From positions 248,001 to 312,000 of the forward strand of contig CAWCPR010000009.1 of assembly GCA_963797475.1 (NCBI GenBank): a DNA stretch of 64,000 bases, given 5' to 3'. The position numbers and the translations under genes are program-made. Each line of letters begins with the position of its first letter. Positions within the stretch are counted from its first letter, which is position 1. Under the pieces are notes generated by a model, which saw only the letters and a program-made list of their open reading frames with translations, was not told the origin of the DNA and searched no databases. The stretch comes from CAWCPR01 sp963797475 (GTDB lineage: Bacteria; Chloroflexota; Anaerolineae; Anaerolineales; UBA4823). Shown piece by piece: positions 17,532 through 26,324 of this stretch.

Positions 17532-17800
17532 TCAGCCGTCCTAGATAATGTATCTTTGAACACAGCCACCTGAGCCGAATGCTCGCGCTTGTGCCCATAA
17601 AAGGTATAAACGATGAAATCTTCCAGGTCGTATGCCCGGCCATACCAGGGCAAGACGCCCTCTTTTTCGAGCAGATCACCCGGAACCTGGGCTGCAAGCT
17701 CCAATGTTTTCAGGTGCGTCTGTTCGTATTCGTCAAAAACTTCTTGTGGCGTCATATCCATGCGCCTGGCTACTTCATCATCATTGAACTGCTGTGGGGA
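17528..17800 (-). CDS. DinB-like protein, C-terminal part (frameshifted)
   Basis: Second half of a DinB/ClbS-like four-helix protein: QQFNDDEVARRMDMTPQEVF, then YDLEDFIVYTFYGHKREHSAQVA, with the C-terminal His pair (GHKREH) typical of the metal site. The frame is displaced from the N-terminal half at a run of four G (17796-17799, plus strand); removing one base joins LERYAL to PQQFNDDE. The stop overlaps the methyltransferase start by 4 bp. Confidence 0.75.
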   Translation of the reverse strand, partial: SPQQFNDDEVARRMDMTPQEVFDEYEQTHLKTLELAAQVPGDLLEKEGVLPWYGRAYDLEDFIVYTFYGHKREHSAQVAVFKDTLSRTAE

Positions 17801-18017
17801 GCGCATAGCGCTCGAGCGTGGGCGTAGGACAAGTTTCGTCCATGACCCAACTTAGCACTTCGACCAGCACGTGCTCGAAGGACGCCAGGTGGGCGATGAT
17901 GTTCTTGACCGACCACCACCCACACACGCCCGGCGTATCCCAATCTTCCAGCGCTACCCCATCCAGCGTGCGGATCACTGTCAGGTGACCATATCGCAAG
18001 ATATCGACAGTATTCAT
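17797..18017 (-). CDS. DinB-like protein, N-terminal part (frameshifted)
   Basis: First half: ILRYGHLTVIRTLDGVALEDW, then GWWSVKNIIAHLASFEHVL, with the first metal-ligand His in NIIAHLASFE as in DinB-fold proteins. GGAGGTG sits seven bases before the ATG. It heads the operon of corrinoid-related genes. Function unknown; DinB-like proteins include thiol transferases and many uncharacterised members. Confidence 0.75.
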
Positions 18018-18038
18018 ACCTGCACCTCCACCAATAGC

Positions 18039-18120
18039 GTTGGGCGCTTTGCCCCTGGCCGCAAGCCAGTGGTCGGCGCACCACGCGTAAGGATGAATAG
18101 AGATACATCATGTAAGGATA
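18039..18120 (+). repeat. Dispersed structured leader element, copy B (orphan)
   Basis: Starts GTTGGGCGCTTTG, holds an inner hairpin TGGC-cgcaa-GCCA (18056-18068), closes with GGCGCACCACGC, then GGATGAATAGAGATACATC and AAGGA. The ATG at 18124 is followed at once by TGA, so this copy has no gene. It is on the plus strand between two minus-strand genes, which suggests insertion or loss of its former gene. Confidence 0.7.
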
Positions 18121-18155
18121 AAAATGTGATTCCCGGTAACAAACGCGCTCTGCGG

Positions 18156-19150
18156 TCAGCCCTGGCCGCTTAAGATGCGCTCGATGTGGTCCAACTCCTC
18201 TCCACTGAACGCGCTCCTTGCAGGGCAGCGACTGCGCTTTCGATATGCTCCGGGCGGCTTGCGCCGATCAACGCTGAGGTAATCACCGGGTTGCGCAGCA
18301 CCCAGGCAATCGCCAATTGGGCCATGCTCTGGCCCCGGTTTTTAGCAATCTCGTTCAAGCGGCGCACCTTGGCCAGGGTCTCCTCGGTCACATCTTCCCG
18401 GTCGAGGGCGCCGTGCGGCTTGGCGGCGCGCGAATCGGCAGGGATGCCGTTCAGATAGCGGTCGGTGAGCAGCCCCTGCGCCAGAGGGGAGAAAACGATA
18501 CAGCCAATGCCCTGCTCTGCCAGCGCATCGGTCAGGCCTTCTTCAATCCAGCGATCCAACATGCTGTAGGAGGGTTGGTGGATCAAACATGGCGTGCCGA
18601 GCTCCCGCAAGATCTTCGCCGCCCGGCGCGTTTCTTCAGCAGAATACATGGAAATCCCGGCATAAAGCGCCCTGCCGCTGCGCACAATGAAATCGAGGGC
18701 GCCCATCGTTTCCTCCAGGGGTGTCTCCGGGTCGGGGCGATGATGGTAGAAGATATCCACGTATTCCAGCCCCATCCGTTTCAAGCTCTGGTCCAGGCTG
18801 GCGACCAGGTATTTGCGCGAGCCAAAATTTCCATAGGGTCCGGGCCACATATCCCAGCCGGCTTTGGACGAGATAACCAGTTCATCCCGGTATCCCTGAA
18901 AATCTTTCCGAAAGATCTGGCCGAATGTTTCCTCCGCCGAGCCGTAAGGGGGCCCGTAGTTATTGGCCAGGTCGAAATGGGTGATCCCCAGGTCAAATGC
19001 CCGCCGCAGCATGGCGCGGCCATTTTCGAGCGGATCCACGCCGCCGAAATTATGCCACAGCCCGAGGGAAACGGCGGGCAATTTTAAACCGCTGCGGCCG
19101 CAGCGGTTATATTTCATCACATCGTAACGATTTTCTGCAGGAGTAACCAT
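18156..19150 (-). CDS. Aldo/keto reductase, YghZ-like (3' end frameshifted)
   Basis: About 330 aa, similar to L-glyceraldehyde-3-phosphate reductases: GLKLPAVSLGLWHNFGG, FDLANNYGPPYGSAEE (Asp/Tyr), VISSKAGWDMWPGPYG, DIFYHHRPDPETP, then IVFSPLAQGLLTDRYL. The uninterrupted frame ends at 18170 in atypical residues. A shift near 18208-18218 (GCGCG run) instead yields FSGEELDHIERILSGQG with a stop at 18156, the normal family ending. The ATG at 19150 lies only 6 bp after a TATAAT box; an alternative start is 19117. Confidence 0.85.
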
Positions 19151-19156
19151 AAGCTC

Positions 19157-19185
19157 ATTATAACTGGTTTAAACTTTCTTCTCAA
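19157..19185 (-). promoter_or_regulatory. Near-consensus promoter implying a leaderless transcript
   Basis: On the minus strand TTGAGA (19185-19180), 17 bp and a perfect TATAAT (19162-19157), then six bases to the ATG of the aldo/keto reductase. Transcription should start at or next to the A of the ATG. The promoter overlaps the 3' end of the upstream transporter-like gene. Confidence 0.65.
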
Positions 19186-22100
19186 TCGGAAGACTTTCTT
19201 CAACCAGGCGGTCGCACAGGACACGCATGACAGCCAGGCTGGCGTCCGGACGCATGCGCAGGATTTCCTCGAACGCGGCCTGGCCAATGTATAAAGTGCG
19301 CACCTCCCCGAGCGCCACCAGGGAGGCCATGCGCGGCGCTTTGCGAAGTATCGACATCTCTCCAATTTGCTCGCCAGGGCCACGGCGCACAATCTCCACT
19401 TCGTTCCCTGTCTCTGTCTTCGCGACGACCCGCACTTCGCCAGTGACGATGATGTACATTTCATCGCCCAACTCACCCTGCTCCGCGATCAATTCTCCAT
19501 CTGCGAAGGTATGCTCGCCGGAGATCATCGCGACTTGCTTCAAATCCTCCGGAGTAAGGTCTTCGAAAATCGGGACTTTGCGCAGGAAGAGAATTTTTTC
19601 CATGATCGAAAGGGTGGTCAATGTCTCCATGTTTGAAACTCCATTCAAAGTCGCCTGGGCAGTAAGGCGCACCAGCTCGTCGGAATCCGATTGCGCCAGA
19701 AGCGCAAGCTCCTTCCATACCGTTACATCCTGAGATTCGCTGGCTGCCAGGGCCGCACAGGCTCGCAGCCAGGCATTTTCATCTCGCAGCACGCGCAATA
19801 ACCAGCCTTCGTCTGAGGCGGAGCGCATCTCGCCAGCCTCCCATAATTTCAATAATGGGCGGACGACCCCGGCCTGGTCGAGCGATTCCACCGTTTCCAG
19901 GGCGTTAGCGCGCTGAGCCGCGCTCGGGCTGCTGAGGTTTTCAATAGCCATGGACATCCCCGCCGGGTCTCCCAGCAAGCCCACGGCCCGCAAAGCATTT
20001 GCGCCGTAATAGAGAGCTCGATTACGCAGCGCGTCTGCCGCCAGCCGGGTTCGCTCGCCGGGTTGAACGGCGCTTGAGCTGGCCTGCCACAGTTGGTGGT
20101 ATTCGAGCGCTTTCTTTCCACCCTGTTGGGCGTAGGAAAGAAGCGGCTTAGCGTAGCGCTGAACAGGCAAATGCTCCAAAGCCGCCAGCGCGCCGCTCTC
20201 CCGCTGCGGGTCGGACAGGGCCGCGATGACCGGTCGCACCGCACGCTCACCCGAGACCCCTAGCGCGGCTGCGACCGACAAACGGACACTCCGGTCCTCA
20301 TCGCCCAAAGCGGCTGCCAGAAGATCAATGGAACGTTCGGCGTCGAGACGCGCCAGAACTGATGCCGCAACTTTACGGACTGCCGGGCTGGCTGACTCCA
20401 GCCCGTGGGCAGCGATTTCAAAGGCAAGCTGGCTGTCCCAATCCAGCAGGCCTTGCAGCGCTTCGATGCGCGCCTGGATATCCCCGCTGGCTGCCGCGGC
20501 GCGGATCACCTGCTCCGCCTCCGGCGACGGGCCGGTCGACAATAAAGCTGCGGCTGCTTGAATGCGCACCGCCGGCTCAGGATCCTTCAGAAGAGGCCGG
20601 ATATGCTGAGCCAGGCCACCCGGGTAAGCGGCCAATTTTCGTAGTGCCTGGATCGCCGCGACTCTGACGGTCGCTTCCGGATCTTCCAGGCAGGAAACGA
20701 CCTCCAGGATCGCAGAGGCAGCCCGAGCATGGGTGAGCGCGCGCAACGAATTAGCCCGGACATCTGCATCCTGATCATTTAACGCTGAGACGATAGCATT
20801 CATCGCCTGCGGCACAGCCATATCGGCGAGGATTTCAGCCGAAACGCGCCGCTCGACGACATCTCGGCTCGAGATCCCGGCGACCAGCGCGGCGACTGCG
20901 GTCGCTTCAACGCGGAAAGCGCCCCTCTCTCCCAGGAATATCTGTGGGTGCCCGCTGCGCAGAGCATCCAGAAGCGCCTGTCCGTAAACCTGCCGCGCCC
21001 TCCAGGTCAGAAAAACGGTCGTTGCAGCCGCAACCACGCCGATGAGATACATGGAATTGGGGGCTAGAACGCGTTCACCTGCCAGCAGCAGGATGCCAAC
21101 GAAAGACACGCCGGCCGGATTGGCGACGCCGCGCACAAAGGCGCGCACTTGCTCGCGCTGGTCAGGCGATACCACGTTATATATGGCCTGGTTGGCGCCT
21201 CCGGACACACCTAATGACCAAACCAATTGGATGAAGCGCAAAGAAACCAGAGCAGGAAAAACGGCCCGGATCGACAACACTGAAAATCCGACCAAATAAA
21301 TGACCGGCTCGACCAGGATCGTGGCCATAAAACCTGCGCGGGCATACAACCGGTTGGCCAAAAGAAGCGAGGCCAGGAAAGCGGCCGCGGTGCTTAGCCC
21401 CTGAAAAACCCCCAGGAAAGCAGTCAAAGTATCTTCCCGGACGAACTCGGCTGCAACGGCTTTCGAAAAAGGAAAAACCAGGGCGTAGTAAAGCACGGCG
21501 AACAGTACAGCCGCCAGCGACATCCAGCCCATCAAGCTGGATTTTCGCACGAAGCGAAAACCCTGTTTCACTCCTTGCAGCACAGGAGCAGGTTCGTGGA
21601 TATGAGAACGCCTTTGGCGAACCCGTTTTCCGATTGCCGCGCGGCAAACAAAAAACGCAAGAACAAGCGAAGCCGACCAAACGAAGAGCAGATTTTCGGT
21701 CCCCAGCCAATCGACCAGGGGTTTGGTCATCAGTCCGCCGGCTGCCAGACCCAGGATCCCGCCCGCGCCGTACAGGGGAAAGAGACGCTTAGCCTGGCGG
21801 GTATCGTTCATTACCCCAGCCAGGCCCCAGGTGAAAAGATCCAATAGCACCCAAAAAACGTTCATCCCAAGCCAGGCCAGCGGGTAGAACCAGGGTAGTT
21901 TAATAAGAAGCATCAGGCGCGCTGCAAGAATCACAACAGCCAGGACCAGCGGCAGCCAGAAGTACAAGCGCATACGGTCGATCCGCCCCAACAAAGCCGT
22001 GATGCCAAGCGAAATTAAAGCAGTCACGACGCCCAGGAGGATATACATTTGCGGTAGAAATTGCACGCCAAAACGGGAGAAAAAAAGGGCCTCGATGCCA

Positions 22101-22273
22101 GGCGAGCCGATTGCGCCGCCGGCCGAGGCGCAGAACATCAGGCTGGTGATCAAGGCCACCATCCTGGTTTCGCTCGAGTGGATCTTCAAGATCTTTGTGC
22201 TGCGCGCTGAGAGGGCCGCTGTAAAAGCGCGCGCTTTTTCGGCAGAAAGGATGAGAAAATTTCTGTCCGACAT
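19169..22273 (-). CDS. Npt-like transporter domain fused to HEAT repeats and a cNMP-binding domain
   Basis: 1034 aa in three parts. Residues about 30-440 hold some 10-12 TM helices resembling the ATP/ADP-translocase (Npt)/MFS fold (FTWGLAGVMNDTRQAKRLFPLYGAGG). About 470-870 is a series of HEAT-like repeats (DVVERRVSAEILADMAVP, DVRANSLRALTHA, VRKVAASVLARLDA). About 895-1025 is a cyclic-nucleotide-binding domain (FADGELIAEQGELGDEMYIIVTGEVRV, PGEQIGEMSIL, TLYIGQAAFEEIL). The start is taken at the ATG 22273 rather than TTG 22288. The substrate is unknown; control by cyclic nucleotide binding is an inference. Confidence 0.82.
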   Translation of the reverse strand: MSDRNFLILSAEKARAFTAALSARSTKILKIHSSETRMVALITSLMFCASAGGAIGSPGIEALFFSRFGVQFLPQMYILLGVVTALISLGITALLGRIDRMRLYFWLPLVLAVVILAARLMLLIKLPWFYPLAWLGMNVFWVLLDLFTWGLAGVMNDTRQAKRLFPLYGAGGILGLAAGGLMTKPLVDWLGTENLLFVWSASLVLAFFVCRAAIGKRVRQRRSHIHEPAPVLQGVKQGFRFVRKSSLMGWMSLAAVLFAVLYYALVFPFSKAVAAEFVREDTLTAFLGVFQGLSTAAAFLASLLLANRLYARAGFMATILVEPVIYLVGFSVLSIRAVFPALVSLRFIQLVWSLGVSGGANQAIYNVVSPDQREQVRAFVRGVANPAGVSFVGILLLAGERVLAPNSMYLIGVVAAATTVFLTWRARQVYGQALLDALRSGHPQIFLGERGAFRVEATAVAALVAGISSRDVVERRVSAEILADMAVPQAMNAIVSALNDQDADVRANSLRALTHARAASAILEVVSCLEDPEATVRVAAIQALRKLAAYPGGLAQHIRPLLKDPEPAVRIQAAAALLSTGPSPEAEQVIRAAAASGDIQARIEALQGLLDWDSQLAFEIAAHGLESASPAVRKVAASVLARLDAERSIDLLAAALGDEDRSVRLSVAAALGVSGERAVRPVIAALSDPQRESGALAALEHLPVQRYAKPLLSYAQQGGKKALEYHQLWQASSSAVQPGERTRLAADALRNRALYYGANALRAVGLLGDPAGMSMAIENLSSPSAAQRANALETVESLDQAGVVRPLLKLWEAGEMRSASDEGWLLRVLRDENAWLRACAALAASESQDVTVWKELALLAQSDSDELVRLTAQATLNGVSNMETLTTLSIMEKILFLRKVPIFEDLTPEDLKQVAMISGEHTFADGELIAEQGELGDEMYIIVTGEVRVVAKTETGNEVEIVRRGPGEQIGEMSILRKAPRMASLVALGEVRTLYIGQAAFEEILRMRPDASLAVMRVLCDRLVEESLPIEKKV

Positions 22274-22543
22274 CCAGATGGTTACCAACCCTTAGGTGAA
22301 TCAACGAACAGCCAACGCTAAGAGAGGCTTGAGAAGGAAAATCCTGACCACCGTTTAGCGCTGCTTATTATTATAGCGGAAAAGATTTGGATGATGAATT
22401 TCCGTAACATGTTCCGTAACTACCTTTTCGATACCAGGCAGCCTTAAATGCCAACCGGCATAATTGAACACTTCCGGTCGCCTTCGCCGGAGCAAAACCA
22501 CACCCGCCTGTCGCGGCGCTATAGTGAATTCACTCACAAGTCG

Positions 22544-22591
22544 TTGACAAAAGCAATAACATCCAGTAGAATATTTTTGAGAACGCTCTCA
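22544..22591 (+). promoter_or_regulatory. GH94 promoter with LacI-type operator
   Basis: TTGACA (22544-22549), 17 bp, TAGAAT (22567-22572), then the near-perfect palindrome TGAGAACGCTCTCA (22578-22591) over the expected start site. The central CG and inverted arms are those of LacI/GalR-family operators. No LacI regulator is in the window. The rest of the 490-bp gap holds leader copy F and a second operator. Confidence 0.72.
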
Positions 22592-22656
22592 TCTGGCCTT
22601 GTTTACTACCAATAAGCCTGTTATTAATTGTTATTTTCAATAGTAGACGCCCATAA

Positions 22657-22715
22657 GGGTTGGGCTCACTGTGTTAGCCGCGCAATACAATTTCAGAGTC
22701 CCATCAAAATAGGGG
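22657..22715 (+). repeat. Dispersed leader element, degenerate copy F
   Basis: GGGTTGGGC, then GCCGCGCAATA, CAGAG and CATCAAAATAGGG match copy E (GCAATA, AGAG, ATCAAAATAGGG) in order and spacing, though the GATG arm is lost. It lies in the leader of the GH94 gene, 64 bp before the ATG, unlike the other copies, which abut the start codon. Confidence 0.5.
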
Positions 22716-22733
22716 TATTTATTTTCCCGGTTG

Positions 22734-22749
22734 TTGGGAGCGCTCCCAA
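22734..22749 (+). promoter_or_regulatory. Perfect LacI-type palindrome
   Basis: TTGGGAGCGCTCCCAA is a perfect 16-bp palindrome with a central GCGC, 29 bp before the GH94 ATG. Together with the operator at 22578-22591 (about 157 bp upstream) it could allow looping or roadblock repression. Confidence 0.65.
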
Positions 22750-22778
22750 AACCAGTTCGAGTGTTTGGAGTGTGCGGA

Positions 22779-25205
22779 ATGCAATGCGGAACTTTCGATG
22801 ACCTGCAGCGAGAATACGTCATCAACACCCCAAAGACCCCGGTCAAGTGGATCAATTATCTCGGCAGCCTGTCTTTTGGCGGCTTCATCGACCAGACCGG
22901 CGGCGCGCTGATCTGCAAGGGCGACCCGGCCCTCAACCGGATCGTCAAATACCTGCCTCAGCTCCCGGCATCGGAGTTTAAAGGCACGACGCTTTACCTG
23001 CGCCGGGCAGAACAGGACGGATACCGCCTCCTCGCGCCTTTTTACGTGCCCTGCCTGGAGCCCTACGCCCGCTACGAATGCCGGGTTGGGCTGGGCTATA
23101 CCCGTTTCCTGGCAGAATTCGACCGCATCCAGACGGAGGCGATTTTCTTCGTGCCCCCCGGCGGAGACCGGCTGGTTTGGGATATCCGCATCACGAACCT
23201 GTCCGCTGAACCTCAGAGGCTGGACGCCATCCCGCTGGTGGAATACACCCACTTCGATGCACTCAAACAGTTCACCAACGCGGATTGGGTCCCGCAGACC
23301 ATGCAAAGCAAGGCCATTCACGACCCAGGCGGCGAAATTGTGCTGCTGCAGTACGCCTTCATGCGCCGGGAAACCCACCTAAATTACCTGACCTCCAACC
23401 TGCCGGTCGCTTCGTTCGAATCCAGGCGCGAGGCGTTCCTGGGCGACCACGAATACGGCGCCTGGGCGCGCCCGCTCGCCCTGCTGCAGCCTGAATTGGA
23501 AAACGGCGAGGCTTTGCGCGGCGAAAACATCGCCGCCCTGTTACACCACCTGGGCGAGCTCGCCCCGGGCGAGAGCCGCCGGCTGATCGTCCAACTGGGG
23601 CAGGCTCCCAGCCTGGAAGAGGCCCAACCCACCATCCAGGCCTACCGCCAGCCTGAAACCGTGGAGGCGGCTTTCGAGCGCCTGCGCAGCTTTTGGGAGG
23701 AATACCTGAGCGGCTGCCAGGTGGAAACGCCGGTTTCAAGCATGAACCGCATGCTCAACGTCCACAACCCGCGCCAGTGCTACATCACTAAAAACTGGTC
23801 GCGCTATCTCTCGCTCTACCAGCTCGGCTTCGGCGGCCGCGGCATCGGTTTTCGCGACAGCTCGCAAGATGTGATGGGCATTTTGAGCGGCGCTCCCCAG
23901 GAGGGCAAAGCCCTGATTCGCCAGCTTCTCCAGGTGCAAAATAGAGACGGCTCTGCCATGCACCAGTTCAACCCGCTGACCATGCAGGCCAACCCGGGCG
24001 ACGCGCGCGATGTGGAGGACGGGCCGCAATATTATAGCGACGACCACCTGTGGATCGTACTGGCGATTACTTCCTACCTGAAAGAGACCGGCGACCTGGG
24101 GTTCCTGTCCGAGGTCATCCCGTATTACGAGAAAAACCGCCAGGGGCAGCCGCTCGAATCTGGCAGCGTGCTGGCCCACATGCAGCGGGCCGTCGAATTC
24201 ACCCGCGGCGACTGCGGCACGCATGGGCTGCCGCGCCTGGGCTTCGCCGATTGGAACGACACCGTCAACCTGCGCCCTGGAGCCGAATCGCTGTTCACCG
24301 CCAACCTGTACGGCAAAGCCCTGCTCGAGATGATCGAGCTGGCTGAGGAGCTCGGCGATCCGGATTCCGCCAATGACTACCGCCGCGATTACGCGGCCAT
24401 GCGAGCCAGGGTCAACCAACACGGTTGGGACGGCGACTGGTACCTGCGTTACCTCGACGCGGCCGGGGCGCCGCTGGGTTCGCACACCAATCCCCAGGGC
24501 CAGATTTACTTGAACGGGCAGTCCTGGGCGGTCCTCTCGGGTTTTGCCCCGCCGGATCGAGCCCGGCTGGCGATGGACTCGGTTTACCGGCTGTTGAACA
24601 CCCGCAATGGGATCAAATTGAGCGCCCCTGGCTTCAACGGCTACGACCCGGCCAAAGGCGGCATCACCACTTACCCACCGGGGGCAAAAGAGAACGGCGG
24701 CATTTTCCTGCACGCCAACCCCTGGGCTATCATCGCCGAGACTCTGCTCGGCAACGGTGAGCGAGCCTTTGAATACTACGAACAGATCAACCCCGCTAAT
24801 AAGAACGAGCGGATCGAGGCGTTCGAAAGCGAGCCCTATGTATACCCTCAGAATGTGCTCGGGGACGAGCACCCTCAGTTCGGTCTGGCGCGCAATAGCT
24901 GGCTGACCGGGACGGCCTCCTGGGCTTACCAGGCAGCCACCTGCTTCATCCTTGGCATCCAGCCCACATACCGGGGTTTGCGCATCGACCCCTGCATCCC
25001 GTCCGCCTGGGAGGGCTTTAAAGCCAGGCGCCGCTTTCGGAAGGCCTGGTATGAAATCCGGGTCCGCAATCCGCAGCACGTTTCCCGGGGCGTGCAATCC
25101 GTCGTGGTAGACGAGCGACCGCTGCCGGGTGATCTCCTGCCCGTCTTTGAAGATGGGCAAACTCATCTCGTCGTGGTGGAGCTTGGCTGCCATGCCCGCC
25201 GATGA
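22779..25205 (+). CDS. GH94 disaccharide phosphorylase (cellobiose/chitobiose phosphorylase-like)
   Basis: 808 aa. The N-terminal GTFDDLQREYVINTPKTP and WINYLG are the usual GH94 start, which fixes the ATG at 22779. The beta-sandwich is followed by an alpha/alpha barrel with YQLGFGGRGIGFRDSSQDVM and the catalytic general acid Asp491 in GFADWND, then GGITTYPPGAKENGGIFLHANPW and a typical C-terminus. These enzymes split a beta-disaccharide with phosphate into sugar-1-phosphate and free sugar in the cytoplasm. Specificity cannot be settled from sequence. Two LacI-type operators lie upstream. Confidence 0.9.
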   Translation: MQCGTFDDLQREYVINTPKTPVKWINYLGSLSFGGFIDQTGGALICKGDPALNRIVKYLPQLPASEFKGTTLYLRRAEQDGYRLLAPFYVPCLEPYARYECRVGLGYTRFLAEFDRIQTEAIFFVPPGGDRLVWDIRITNLSAEPQRLDAIPLVEYTHFDALKQFTNADWVPQTMQSKAIHDPGGEIVLLQYAFMRRETHLNYLTSNLPVASFESRREAFLGDHEYGAWARPLALLQPELENGEALRGENIAALLHHLGELAPGESRRLIVQLGQAPSLEEAQPTIQAYRQPETVEAAFERLRSFWEEYLSGCQVETPVSSMNRMLNVHNPRQCYITKNWSRYLSLYQLGFGGRGIGFRDSSQDVMGILSGAPQEGKALIRQLLQVQNRDGSAMHQFNPLTMQANPGDARDVEDGPQYYSDDHLWIVLAITSYLKETGDLGFLSEVIPYYEKNRQGQPLESGSVLAHMQRAVEFTRGDCGTHGLPRLGFADWNDTVNLRPGAESLFTANLYGKALLEMIELAEELGDPDSANDYRRDYAAMRARVNQHGWDGDWYLRYLDAAGAPLGSHTNPQGQIYLNGQSWAVLSGFAPPDRARLAMDSVYRLLNTRNGIKLSAPGFNGYDPAKGGITTYPPGAKENGGIFLHANPWAIIAETLLGNGERAFEYYEQINPANKNERIEAFESEPYVYPQNVLGDEHPQFGLARNSWLTGTASWAYQAATCFILGIQPTYRGLRIDPCIPSAWEGFKARRRFRKAWYEIRVRNPQHVSRGVQSVVVDERPLPGDLLPVFEDGQTHLVVVELGCHARR

Positions 25206-26100
25206 ATTTTACGGCCTGCCCACCCGCTGCCTGGATAACGGTCACCTGCGCCTGGAGTATCTGGAGGAGAGCGGTCCGCGGATCGTGCGCCTTTTCCCGG
25301 CTGGCTCAAACGAGAACTTGCTGGCCGAAGTGCCCGGATTCACAATCGACACGCCTAATGGGGTCTACCGCTTCCACGGCGGGCACCGGCTGTGGCAGGC
25401 CCCGGAAGCTTTCCCGGACACTTACCTGCCGGATGACGGCGGCCTGGAGATCACACACCAGGCGGATGGCGTCGAGCTCACCCAGCCAGCAAGTGCGCTC
25501 TACAGCGTCCGCAAAAGCATGCGCATCCAGTTGCACCCCGGCCGGGCGGCGCTCACCATCTATCACACGCTCCGCAATGAGGGTCAGCAACCAATGGAAC
25601 TCTCTGCATGGGCGATCACACAGCTTCGCCTGGGCGGGGTCGCCGTGCTGCCCCAGCCAGGGACTCCCACAGATGCAAGCGGCTTGCTGCCCAACCGCCG
25701 TTTCGCCTTATGGCCTTACAGCCGCTGGAGCGATCCCCGCCTGCAGCTCCACGATTCTTTCATCTTGTTCCAGGCGCAGCCTCTGCTGCCGGCGTTTAAA
25801 ATCGGTTACTTGAACACCCACGGTTGGATGGGTTACTGGTTCAAGGGGTTTTTATTCTGCAAGCGCTTCGACCCCGGAGTCACCCGGATTTACCCCGACT
25901 TTGGCTGCAACGCCGAAGCTTACTGCAACGACCAGGTCTGCGAGCTTGAGACCCTGGGGCCGTTGGTCGTCCTGGCGCCTGGAGAATCGGCCAGCCACGT
26001 GGAGACGTGGGAGATAACCCGCGGTCTCAAATTGCCCGGCCTGGAGGACGCCCCCGGGCTGGCGGAGGAGATCCGCCAGGCGCTGCTGGCCTGGGATTAA
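25192..26100 (+). CDS. Aldose-epimerase-fold protein (DUF4380-like)
   Basis: About 302 aa, beta-rich, with a galactose-mutarotase-like layout: GHLRLEYLEESGPRIVRLF, GVYRFHGGHRLWQAPE, ITIYHTLRN-like LTIYHTLRNEGQQPMELSAWAI and VLAPGESASHVETWEI. The chosen ATG overlaps the GH94 stop by 14 bp, so the two are co-translated. It may interconvert or bind the sugar released by the phosphorylase; catalytic His/Glu residues could not be assigned. A strong terminator follows. Confidence 0.72.
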   Translation: MPADEFYGLPTRCLDNGHLRLEYLEESGPRIVRLFPAGSNENLLAEVPGFTIDTPNGVYRFHGGHRLWQAPEAFPDTYLPDDGGLEITHQADGVELTQPASALYSVRKSMRIQLHPGRAALTIYHTLRNEGQQPMELSAWAITQLRLGGVAVLPQPGTPTDASGLLPNRRFALWPYSRWSDPRLQLHDSFILFQAQPLLPAFKIGYLNTHGWMGYWFKGFLFCKRFDPGVTRIYPDFGCNAEAYCNDQVCELETLGPLVVLAPGESASHVETWEITRGLKLPGLEDAPGLAEEIRQALLAWD

Positions 26101-26132
26101 GCGGACCGCGCGCGGCCAAAGTCCCCAGACCG

Positions 26133-26186
26133 AATCCGGTATTGGTACTGGCGAAGATGCCAGTACCAATATCGGATTTTCATTTT
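26133..26186 (+). terminator. Strong terminator after the GH94 operon
   Basis: AATCCGGTATTGGTACTGGC pairs with GCCAGTACCAATATCGGATT (20 bp, near-perfect) around GAAGAT, followed by a T-rich tract. It separates the cytoplasmic phosphorylase operon from the secreted beta-helix genes. Confidence 0.88.
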
Positions 26187-26324
26187 CCTCGGCGTTTGGT
26201 ATCGTCTAATCGCGGTCGGTCGCCTGAAGCGAGGCGAGCAGAGCCTTCCGAAGCCCCGGCCCTTCAAGCTGGACAGGGTTTACGGTCCCGCCAGCCTCAA
26301 TGATTCAGTAGAAAGCCGAAAAAG

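Noticed and set aside
22355..22537. 60-codon minus-strand frame in the gap before GH94
   Set aside because: GTG start without a Shine-Dalgarno, no recognisable domain, and it reaches into the promoter region of the GH94 gene. Probably chance.
23736..25193. 485-codon minus-strand open frame opposite the GH94 gene
   Set aside because: It lies wholly antisense to a gene with clear catalytic motifs, has no family features, and arises from GC-rich codon structure. The same applies to long antisense frames at 33005-34156, 39187-40326 and 26631-27404.
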